This document shows positions 52,703 through 60,769 of a stretch of DNA of 64,000 nucleotides, piece by piece. A program made the position numbers and the translations under genes. The notes below the pieces were generated by a model. It had not been told where the DNA came from. It did not search any database and was given only the letters and a program-made list of their open reading frames with translations. How positions within the stretch are numbered: the first letter of the stretch is position 1; each line of letters starts with the position of its first letter. Origin of the DNA: Oleoguttula mirabilis (Eukaryota > Ascomycota > Dothideomycetes > Mycosphaerellales > Teratosphaeriaceae); contig JAVFHQ010000047.1 in assembly GCA_035135055.1 (NCBI GenBank), positions 62,001 through 126,000 of the forward strand. Reading direction: 5' to 3'.

Positions 52703-53467
52703 ATGAAGCTCCCTCAGACCCTCCTCTTCCTCCTCGCCTTCGTCACCACCATCCACGCCCTCGCCCTCCCCACCACCTTCACCGACTTCGCCAAACACTC
52801 CAAAGACCTCTTCAAGCGCAAAGGCGGCGGCGGCGGCGGAGGCAAGGGCGGTGGATTCTCTTCAAGCAGCAGCAGTGGCAGTAAAGGCGGCTCCTCCTCC
52901 TCCTCCTCCAGCTCTAGCTCTAGGGGCTCCTCCACCTCCAACACCGGCGGCCAGACCAAAGCCGGCACGGGCGTCACCCCCTCCTACGGCACCGGCGGCC
53001 GCTACTACGGCGGCGGCGCCTCGGTCCCCTACACCGCCGGCTCCCGCTCCGCCAGCGGCATCGCGCCCTACTTCCTCGCCGGCACCGCGCTAGCCGTGTT
53101 CCCGGGGATATGGCTGTACGGCGCGTACGCCTACCCTTACTCGCATCCTTACACCTACCACAACACGACCTCCAACAGCAACAAGACGCACCCGGTGAAC
53201 TGCTTGTGTGGAAGGTATTCGGAGTGCGGGTGCGATAACAATAACGATACGAGTTACCTCGATAGCGTGGCGAATAACAACACGATCTCGCGGGTGGCGA
53301 ATGTGAATGGGACGGACACGCTGCTAGTCAATGGGACGCTGGCGAATGGGACGACGGCGGCTGGAGGGACAGACAGTGCGGCGGGCAGTATGAGGCAGGG
53401 GGTGTTGGAGATGAGTGGGTGGTGGGTGGTCGTTGCTGGGGTGGCGTATACCGTGTGGGGCATCTGA
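52703..53467 (+). CDS. GPI-anchor-type Gly/Ser-rich surface protein (DUF7732-like)
   Basis: Single exon, 254 aa. Signal peptide MKLPQTLLFLLAFVTTIHAL, a basic spacer ending in FKRK (possible Kex2-type cleavage), then a polyglycine run and long polyserine runs. The conserved core (about 90-170) reads SYGTGGRYYGGGASVPYTAG, then SASGIAPYFLAGTALAVFPG, IWLYGAYAYPYSHPYTYHN and a short Cys cluster, CLCGRYSECGCDNNNDTSY. This order matches the fungal family I recall as DUF7732. Several NxT/S sites lie between 150 and 220. The last 20 residues (MSGWWVVVAGVAYTVWGI) are hydrophobic after a small-residue region (AAGSMRQG), as in a GPI signal. It probably sits on the plasma membrane or in the cell wall; no activity is known. 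Confidence 0.75.
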   Translation: MKLPQTLLFLLAFVTTIHALALPTTFTDFAKHSKDLFKRKGGGGGGGKGGGFSSSSSSGSKGGSSSSSSSSSSRGSSTSNTGGQTKAGTGVTPSYGTGGRYYGGGASVPYTAGSRSASGIAPYFLAGTALAVFPGIWLYGAYAYPYSHPYTYHNTTSNSNKTHPVNCLCGRYSECGCDNNNDTSYLDSVANNNTISRVANVNGTDTLLVNGTLANGTTAAGGTDSAAGSMRQGVLEMSGWWVVVAGVAYTVWGI

Positions 53468-53888
53468 GATGTTGGCCAGGAAGGGCTTGGGAACATGGAA
53501 CGGGACGAATGGGTTGCTCATCACATGTGCTCCATTGAGCGTATGGGACCCAGTGCAAAAGGGAGCGAGCGGCGTGAGGCGTTGACGATACCATGGTGGG
53601 ATTTTTGGGACTTGCGGCTTTCGACCTCTTCTTGTACACACCTACCTATAACGGCCTAAGATGCGCGCCTACAACCCTTGCGCTGATGCGAGAATTGATA
53701 CCTCACAGTCGTCATTCTCCTGGACACGAGTGAGTGGGCATGGAGTAGGGAAAGCTGACTGGCCACAGCTAAGCAGCGCCGGATCTCCTTACCATCTCCA
53801 CACTGGGCCGTTGCATTAGCTGCGTGAGCACAAGTAAGTTCATTCAGGACATCGGGTTGCATGGTCCACAGATTATAGATGTGAAGTA
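53468..53888. other. Convergent 3' intergenic region
   Basis: 421 bp between the ends of the surface protein and dehydrogenase genes; short minus frames here show no coding support. Confidence 0.5.
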
Positions 53889-54680
53889 TCACAGCTTCGA
53901 CGGCATCCGCGTCGCGCCATCTAGCCGGATGCACTCCCCATTCAGCATAACATTCTCCACACACCCCCTCACCATCCGCGCGAAATCCTCTCCCTTCCCC
54001 GGCCGCTTGGGGAACTCCAACACCTTCTCCAAACTCCTCCGCACCTTCTCACTCATCTGCGCCGTCATATTACTCTCAAAGTAACTCGGCGCGATCGAAA
54101 CGGCACGAATCCCATACTGCGCCAGATCCCGGGCCAGCACGAGCGTGAGACTGCGGATCGCGCCCTTGGAGGCGGCGTAGGCGGCTTGGCCCGGCTGGCC
54201 GTCGAAGGCGGCCGAGGAGGAGACCATGATTATTACGCCGCGCTCGTTGTCTGGGGCGGTGGGGATGGTTGTTGTCATGTGGGGCAGGCACAGGCGGATC
54301 AGGTCCAGCACGCCGCGGAGGTTTATGTTGAGCACGAAGTCCAGTTGGGCCATAGATATCGGCTCGTTGTGGCGGTCGATGAGTTTCCCCGGGTTGCCGA
54401 CGCCGGCGGCGGGGATGATGGCGCCGAGGGGTTTGGCGGTTTGTGCGATCCAGGCGGCGGTGCTGTCTACGGCGGCTTGGAGGGACGGGGTGGAGGTGAC
54501 GTCGGTTTCGAAGAAGATGGTACGCTCCGGGCCGAGTTCGCGGACGATGGCGATTCCGTTTTCGGCGTGCAGGTCGAGGATGGAGATGTAGCCACCATGG
54601 AAGTGAAGGTCTCGGACGGTTGCTAGGCCAAGGCCGGAGGCGCCGCCGCTGATTATGAAGGTGCGGTCTTTGATGTGCAT
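53889..54680 (-). CDS. Short-chain dehydrogenase/reductase (HSD17B10/3-hydroxyacyl-CoA dehydrogenase type II-like)
   Basis: Single exon, 263 aa, the classical SDR length. Cofactor motif SGGASGLGLATVRDL near residue 11, then acidic Asp after the second strand (ISILDLHAENG), which favours NAD over NADP. Next are ETDVTSTPSLQAAV, the NAG-equivalent PAAGVGNPG, LNINLRGVLDLIRLCL, the catalytic Ser in IIMVSSSAAFDGQPGQ and Y-A-A-S-K in AAYAASKGAIRSLTL. IAPSYFESNMTAQM fills the PG-motif position, with S-Y where P-G-x-x-x-T is usual. The order and an EFPKRPGKGEDFARMV block resemble type II HADH (HSD17B10). Substrate cannot be assigned. The start lies only 29 bp after the stop of the next gene on the same strand. 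Confidence 0.87.
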   Translation of the reverse strand: MHIKDRTFIISGGASGLGLATVRDLHFHGGYISILDLHAENGIAIVRELGPERTIFFETDVTSTPSLQAAVDSTAAWIAQTAKPLGAIIPAAGVGNPGKLIDRHNEPISMAQLDFVLNINLRGVLDLIRLCLPHMTTTIPTAPDNERGVIIMVSSSAAFDGQPGQAAYAASKGAIRSLTLVLARDLAQYGIRAVSIAPSYFESNMTAQMSEKVRRSLEKVLEFPKRPGKGEDFARMVRGCVENVMLNGECIRLDGATRMPSKL

Positions 54681-54709
54681 CTCGTCTCGTTTACTTCGTC
54701 TCTCTGTTG

Positions 54710-55039
54710 TTACTGTAGGAGTTGGCTTTGTGCCGCCCGACCCGCTGTAGCAGCCGCAGGCGAAAGCGTGGCGTAATGCGAGATCAAATACCAGACAACG
54801 TGCACAACACCGTAAACTACTACGCCCGCGAAGAGCAGGAAGGACAACAGGATTAGACCGTAAGCCGAGATACCGAAGAAGCCTTCGCCAGAGAGTCTAC
54901 TGTGGTAGTCGTACGGTTGCTGCCGAGGTTGCTGACAGGGGAGCTGAGACAAGCGTGCGGGTGCGGCGAGGGCGCGTTTCTCAAGGTAGTCCAGCTCGTC
55001 AGGGTCCATGGGTGAGGTGCGATGGTGGAGGGCGGGCAT
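54710..55039 (-). CDS. Hypothetical single-pass membrane protein, 109 aa
   Basis: One exon from ATG 55039. A polar N-terminus (MDPDELDYLEKRALAAPARL, then a Gln/Pro-rich segment) precedes one strong hydrophobic helix, ISAYGLILLSFLLFAGVVVY plus GVVHVVWYLISHYA. The tail is short and Ala/Ser-rich. No signal peptide, no family recognised. It sits directly upstream of the dehydrogenase on the same strand with a 29-bp gap, too short for a normal fungal promoter and terminator. The two might share a transcript or have overlapping transcripts. The helix and the clean frame favour a real gene, but it is small. Confidence 0.5.
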   Translation of the reverse strand: MPALHHRTSPMDPDELDYLEKRALAAPARLSQLPCQQPRQQPYDYHSRLSGEGFFGISAYGLILLSFLLFAGVVVYGVVHVVWYLISHYATLSPAAATAGRAAQSQLLQ

Positions 55040-55665
55040 TGGGATCCATTGCCATGGCTCCGGGACAGCAGAGGAGGATCATGGTCGACTCCCGGGTTGT
55101 TGTATCACATGTCGCGGCCGAGGCATGCTGGCCGATGTCATGCTGCCTTCCCCGCAAAAGCCATGCATGCCTTATGCATACCTATACCTATACCTATGCA
55201 AGTATGCATGCATAGATGCAAAGCGCAGTAGGGAATCTTGAGCCTAGACGATATGACTGATGAGGTACCTTATCACGTCCAGCACAGTCATCGACCAATT
55301 TGCGGCGTTAACACATTCCCACACGGCTCTGCCGTTACGCGTAACATAAAGCGCTTGGGGTGAAACTGATCATACCTTATGTGTGAATGCTTCGCTAGGT
55401 ACGTACCTTTGTATGCAAACCGCTGTTGAACGGGGGTTGTGCTTGCCGAGTGCTCGCCGGGTGCTGCCGAGGCCTGCCGAGAATGCCGTGCGCTAGTGCT
55501 CGGCAGTGTCCGAGCCGCGGTCTCGCGAGGATAGGCGATGGCTTGCTCTCTCGCGAACACCTTCATTCAAACACCCAAATGCACACTACAGGTCGTGTCG
55601 TGCCGCTGTAGAGCCTTCGCGCGCAGCGACCCACAGACTTCCACCACCGTTACACTCTACCCACG
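55040..55665. promoter_or_regulatory. Divergent region between the small membrane protein gene and TAF9
   Basis: Contains CCTATA tandem copies near 55180-55198 and a GC-rich stretch with repeated TGCCGAG/GTGCTCG words at about 55440-55510. No gene seen. Confidence 0.5.
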
Positions 55666-56517
55666 ATGGCCTCGCCCGCCGCCGCCGCACCCCTCCCAAA
55701 CGGCCACCCCTCCACCCCACCGCCGTCCGACATCGCGCCGCCGCCTACTACCACCACCACCACCGCCGCACCAGCCCGGCAACCCGACCCGGAAGTCCCG
55801 CTCACATCACTCCAAGACGACGGCCAAGCCAAACGGCCCCGCGACGTCAAACTCATCAACGTCGTGCTGCATGCGCAAGGCATTGAAAGCTACCAAGAAC
55901 GCGTGCCCCTCCAACTCCTCGACTTTGCTTACCGCTACACCTCGGGCGTGCTCTCCGACAGCTTGCGACTCAGCGCGGAAGGCTACGCCGGCTTACCTAA
56001 CGGGGAGCGCACTGGCGCAGGCGGGCGTGGACGCGGAGGGGACGCAGGAGCAGCAGGTGGAGCGGGAGGATCGGAGGGTATCACAGTGCCCAGTCTACGG
56101 CAAGCGATTGCCAGTCGCAGCGGGCACACTTTCACAGGGCATCTGCCGAAGGAGTTCATGCTCGAGCAGGCGGCGGAGCGGAATCGCGTGGCGCTGCCCA
56201 AGGTGGAGAGGAGCTGGGGAGTGCAGTTACCACCGGAGAAGTATTGCTTGACGGGGACGGCGTGGAATCTAAAGGAGGAATGGGAGAGTGACGGAGAGGA
56301 GGAGGAGGAGGATGTTGGAGAGGAGATGGGAGGCATGAATGGGGACACGCATGCGATGGGGGAGGAGGTGGGGAGGCAAGATCAGCAGATGGGTGGTATG
56401 AATGGCGCGATGGATGAGGGTGAGGACGAGGATGAAGATGAGGAGGGCGCGGGGAAGATGGAGGACTTCTTTGTGGATGGGGATGGGGGTGGGGATACCA
56501 CTATGGCACAGGACTGA
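55666..56517 (+). CDS. TAF9: Transcription initiation factor TFIID/SAGA subunit TAF9
   Basis: Single exon, 283 aa, ATG 55666. After an Ala/Pro/Thr-rich leader the histone fold begins: KRPRDVKLINVVLHAQGIES, then YQERVPLQLLDFAYRYTSGV and LSDSLRLSAEGYAG. It resumes after a Gly/Ala/Arg-rich insert of about 30 residues with ITVPSLRQAIASRSGHTFTG. The conserved segment after the fold, LPKEFMLEQAAERNRVALPK plus WGVQLPPEKYCLTGTAWNL, is diagnostic for TAF9. The tail is acidic Glu/Asp/Gly/Met. TAF9 pairs with TAF6 through the histone fold in TFIID and SAGA. The insert falls in the loop before helix 3. Confidence 0.92.
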   Translation: MASPAAAAPLPNGHPSTPPPSDIAPPPTTTTTTAAPARQPDPEVPLTSLQDDGQAKRPRDVKLINVVLHAQGIESYQERVPLQLLDFAYRYTSGVLSDSLRLSAEGYAGLPNGERTGAGGRGRGGDAGAAGGAGGSEGITVPSLRQAIASRSGHTFTGHLPKEFMLEQAAERNRVALPKVERSWGVQLPPEKYCLTGTAWNLKEEWESDGEEEEEDVGEEMGGMNGDTHAMGEEVGRQDQQMGGMNGAMDEGEDEDEDEEGAGKMEDFFVDGDGGGDTTMAQD

Positions 56518-57347
56518 GGTGAGCTGTTGCTGGAGGTGGCGGACGGCCCGTCGAACCCACGAGATGTTTTGAACTACTTAGCGAGGCGTTGGTGGGGGAT
56601 GACATATTGGAATACCTCATTATCCACAGTGCTGGTAGCCTGTTGAGCGCCAGCCGTCGCTCGATCTGGGCGAAAATAGCATCTACGACTACTACCTTTC
56701 CGGAGCACACCCATGTGATAGCCTGATAGGCCTCCCATATGCGCAGGCACTGCGAGTACGTAACAGCTCGTTGTGTTTCCTCGGTCTAGGCTCCAGACTC
56801 CAGACTCCAGACTCCAGAAGTGCCAGAAGCGACGTTTGAGCATGCAATGATGCAAACGCACAGCATCGGCCTCAAACACCAATTACTCCCCGCGCGCATT
56901 CACGGACCGGCGTGCCGTGTATATTGCCAGAGTTTAGGGAACTTCAGGTACCATCGCCCCTCCGCGCTGCATCGGGCATGGCCTTGGCGGCTAAAGGCGT
57001 GCGGAGAAAGCGTGCCTGCATGCGTTGTGCAGGGATTCAGACCCCACACTCTCCAGGAACCAGATGCAGATTGATGAAGCAGACCGTTCGGGACGCAGAA
57101 AGCTGTCACGATGTGCAAGGGATGCCTCGGTATAGCCTCTACGACGTCGATATGGTAGTCCACCCCGGTCGATAGATGGAAAAATCTGGGTGGGTGAGCG
57201 GCTCGCTGGGCATCATCCGGCCCATAGTCTAGATGCAATGCGTCTACGTGTACGTGTGAGTATACATACATATAGCTCACAGCCGCCTGCTGCATCTTCT
57301 GCCTGTCCCTTCTACGATCGACTGCACACTTTTGAGCATCACCAAGA
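56518..57347. other. Intergenic region upstream of the GH5 gene
   Basis: 830 bp without a supported gene. It holds the CAGACTC repeat and, near 57265-57275, an AT-rich CATACATATAGC element about 75 bp before the GH5 start that could serve as a TATA box. Confidence 0.5.
56788..56818. repeat. Short tandem repeat, (CCAGACT)n, four copies
   Basis: Four near-perfect 7-nt units, CCAGACT, in the intergenic region between TAF9 and the endoglucanase gene. Confidence 0.9.
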
Positions 57348-58824
57348 ATGCTCTCCATGAAGGCCACCCTCCTCTTTGCGGCCTCTGCTGCCGCCAAGAT
57401 CTACTACGCCGGCGTCGCGGAGTCCGGTGGCGAGTTCGGTGTCTACAGCGCAGATGCTGTCAATGGCACGGGTCTGCCCGGCAGATTCGGCGTCGATTAC
57501 GCTTTCCTGAATGCCAGTACGCTCGATATTTGGGTTGACCAGAATAAGGTGAGCTAGCAACGCCCTCTCTCCTCTGCCCGTCCAACCACACAACCATCGG
57601 GGTCCACATCAAGTCGGTTGACCACAAGCTGATACCAGTACGTTGTGTCCAGATCAACACCTTCCGCGTCGCCTTCCTCCTCGAGCGCATGTGCCCCCTC
57701 GCCTATGGCCTGGGCGCCCGCTTCAACGAGACCTACTTCGGCTACTACAACGACGCCATCGAAGCCATCACCAACAAGGGCGCCTACGCCATCCTGGACC
57801 CGCACAACTACATGCGCTACAACGACCCCTCGCAGCAGCCCGCCACGGGGTCCGTGATTGGCAACACCACTGATCCGGCGGCGGCGACGACGGCGCAGTT
57901 CCAGAAGTTTTGGCAGGAGTTGGCTGGTAAGATTACGACATCTTCCTTATAAGTCCATTTAGAGTCACGCATGTAGGGTTGCTAATGGGTCGGTGAATTA
58001 GGCCGCTACAAGAAGAACCCCAACGTCATCTTCGGCATCATGAACGAGCCGCACGACATGCCCACCAGCCTCGTGCTGCAGAACGACCAGGCAGCCATAA
58101 CCGGCATCCGCGCCTCGGGCGCTAAACAACTCATCATCGCGCCCGGCAACGGCTACACGGGCGGCCACGTCTGGAACACCACCTCGCAAGGCGACGCGCC
58201 CAGCGCCGACTACCTTTACAAGCTCCATGACCCCATCAATAACACCGCCATCGACATCCACGAGTATCTGGATTACGATTTCAGCGGGACGCATAGCGTG
58301 TGCAACCAGAGTTTCGCGAGCAACATGTATGGCGTGACCGAGTGGCTGCGGACGTATCAGCTCAAGGCCATGGTGACGGAGTTTGGCGGGGATAACAATA
58401 CCATGTGCGATCAGTATTTGACGCAGGCGGTCGAGTATATGGCGGCAAACCCCGAGTGTAAGATCGCACCTTCCCCCTCTAGACCTGCACATGCAAGCTT
58501 TCTTCTCTCCACCCCATGCATAACATCACATCGCTTCGCTTCATACCCCGCAGCGGAACGCTGACTGTGACACTCTACACTACAGACATCGGCTGGACAG
58601 CCTGGGCCGCCGGTCCAATCTGGGGCACGCAATCGCCCTGCTGCACCGACAGCCGCGCGCTCGGCTCGCTGGAACCGGGTAGCCGGGCTTCGGACGGCAC
58701 GCCGGGCTTGTACTATACCGTGTGGGAGAAGGTCCTCGAGAAGTTGGTGCCGAAGGGCTTGCAGCAGAGTGGCATCTCGAGTATCCATGGTCCGGCTGGG
58801 GCGGCCACGGGGTATAGTGTGTGA
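57348..58824 (+). CDS. Secreted GH5 (subfamily 5-like) endo-beta-1,4-glucanase
   Basis: Four exons, 57348-57548, 57653-57926, 58002-58457 and 58586-58824, give 389 aa. A signal peptide (MLSMKATLLFAASAAA) precedes IYYAGVAESGGEFG. GH5 landmarks are INTFRVAFLLERMCP, AILDPHNYMRYND, the acid/base Glu174 in VIFGIMNEPHDM, IAPGNGYTGGHVW, IDIHEYLDYDFSGTH and the nucleophile Glu285 in AMVTEFGGDN. The last exon reads YIGWTAWAAGPIWG. This is the architecture of filamentous-fungal GH5_5 cellulases. No carbohydrate-binding module or linker is present, and the chain ends GPAGAATGYSV. It cleaves internal bonds in cellulose or mixed glucans outside the cell. Exon 2 could start at an upstream CCAG, but the chosen acceptor gives the family-like INTFR. 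Confidence 0.9.
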
Positions 58825-58967
58825 TGGAGGGTTGAGGGCGGGAGAGCAGTGAAGGTGATGGACGATGGTCTCATGAAAGAATATGTTGAATTGCCGAATC
58901 TACACCCGCTGAGACCGCCGCGAGCCGCGGGACTGTCTAGTCTTTGCGCTATCCTGTGCGTCCTCCG

Positions 58968-60416
58968 CTATGTCCTACCTTGCCCCTTATTATCCTTCGC
59001 TTCTCTGCCCGGCTGCTGCCTCTTGGCCGGCACCTGGCAGCCCTCCGTCCCTGCGACCCTGAAGTCCTCTGGCTTCCTCTTATCCCCCTCAGGAACGATG
59101 AGAGCGAAGCCCCAATCGCCCAGCTTGACCGACGGGTAGCCACGGTACCTGCCCTCCTGAGGAAGCCCGAGGAAGAGGTTGCTAACCTTAATGTCTCGAT
59201 GCACGATGAGATCCCACCAAGCCGGCTCCGTCGGCGCCGCATCCAGCTCGCCCTTCTCCATCAACATGCCCGCCGTAGCCAGAGACTCGAACGTGTGCCA
59301 CAGGAAGCTCTCCGGCAACCACTGCGGTATGCCCGCCTTCAAGGATTCTGTGGTCCCCCTCCGGCTCTGCGCGTAACTGAGAGGAGAGCCCATGGTGTAG
59401 TCGAACAAATCTCCATAGGGGCAGAACTCGAGGTACAGTCTATGCTTCCTCGCCGCGGCCTCGAGCCGCCAGTTGCGGATTCTCACAATACTCTCTGACG
59501 CGCCGACGCGCGAGCGTAGGCGGAACATGCTGAGTGCCTCGGTCGGGATCATGTCGTTCATGTCTTTGGAGTTCTTGGGAGCATTGGGTTTCTTGGCCCA
59601 GTTCTCCTGTAGGTTAGCCCAGCCGTCTTCGTTGAGCGTGCTCTCCTTGAGTACGAGGCGCTAGGGATGATGTCAGCTGAGAGCATGAATCAGGCTAAAG
59701 AGTTCACTTACATCGATGATAGTACCCACTTTGTCCTGCTTGACCCATAGACTCGCCTTGCCAAAGGCACCGGAGCCGATCGACCACCCACCGGCCCACG
59801 CAGGACCAAAGGAAAACACTTTCCGTCTCGCGGCGAGTCGAGGTGCCATATCCTCGGGGCCTTTGTTCAACTGCGTTCGAAGCCCATCAATGGACTTGAG
59901 GAGGTTCTCCACTTCCACACGCTCGGGCACGACTATATCGGCCATCCGCTTTGTACTCAAGTGGATGTCCACCTCCGCCATGGCAGGCATACCAGCCAGT
60001 CCGCTCGATAGCACCGCACTCATGCGTTCGCTCCGGGTAATATAGTCCCTGCGGGCTTCGAGAAGCCTGCTGCAGCTATCGATATGCTTCTGCAAAGTCG
60101 CCTTTGTGCCTTCACCATCGTTCGCATAATCGTAATCCTCCGCATGCTCGACGGCAGCGTCTCGGTAGTCCTTGTTGGCCTTGAAGCTGTTCGTCGCTGC
60201 GATGCGGACGGCTCTTGACTCGCGAAAGGCCACAGCGGCAGGACCAATGGCCGTCTTGAATTCATCGCTGAGTCTCGGCCACAGGGCCGTTAACGGCTTG
60301 GCGAACTCTTTCTGCTGCTCTGGGCTGTCAATCTTAGCCCCCTGCTGGTTGCGGGCATTGAACTCGAAGTAGATCCAGGCGTTGCGAGCCTCCAACTCTT
60401 CTTTGCTGAGAGCCAT
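58968..60416 (-). CDS. Truncated protein-kinase-like gene, tandem copy 1
   Basis: Two exons, 60416-59712 and 59660-58968, give 465 aa. Residues 1-205 are a mostly helical, charged region of no family I recognise. The kinase part has a glycine loop GSGAFGKA (214-221), Lys240 in RLVLKE, EFCPYGDLFDY, HRDIKVSN with Asp391, and D417-W-G instead of DFG in VKLGDWGFALIVP. Soon after, where copy 2 has TRCGTPFCRAPEQ, this chain reads VAGTEGCQVPAKRQQP and stops. The activation segment, APE motif and rest of the C-lobe are missing, so phosphotransfer is doubtful. The intron lies at exactly the same codon as in copy 2. It is a pseudokinase or a gene truncated at its 3' end. Confidence 0.72.
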
Positions 60417-60769
60417 GATATAGGTACGACGGTGATAAGTACTCTGGAGGCCACATCTGTGGTGCTGTGTCGCTACCAGCCTCGCTCGCAATCCACGCGC
60501 GGACGACAAAGGCTGCCATTGCTTATTCTTTGTTGGTTGCAAGACAAAGCATGCGAGACGGATATGGACAAGTGCAGGGACAATGCGTGCTGTCACCGGG
60601 GAGCCCAAGACGGTAAGTGAGTGCGTCCAGTCCAGGTGTATGTGGCCTCCGGGTACTGGTATGCAGGGCTCGGACTGGAACGCCTCGGGTCAGAGACTGG
60701 TACGTTACGAGGTTCAACAGGCGCATGGCTCACTACAGTGAGTATATACTCATTCTCTTCTCCGACCAG
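60417..60769. other. Spacer between the tandem kinase genes
   Basis: 353 bp separating two genes on the same strand; it holds the promoter of copy 1 and the 3' flank of copy 2. No feature seen. Confidence 0.5.

Noticed and set aside
54186..54626. 146-codon plus frame opposite the dehydrogenase
   Set aside because: Gly/Asp/Val-rich mirror of the SDR gene; the minus strand has all catalytic motifs.
57998..58492. 164-codon minus frame opposite the endoglucanase
   Set aside because: Antisense shadow of the conserved GH5 exon 3.
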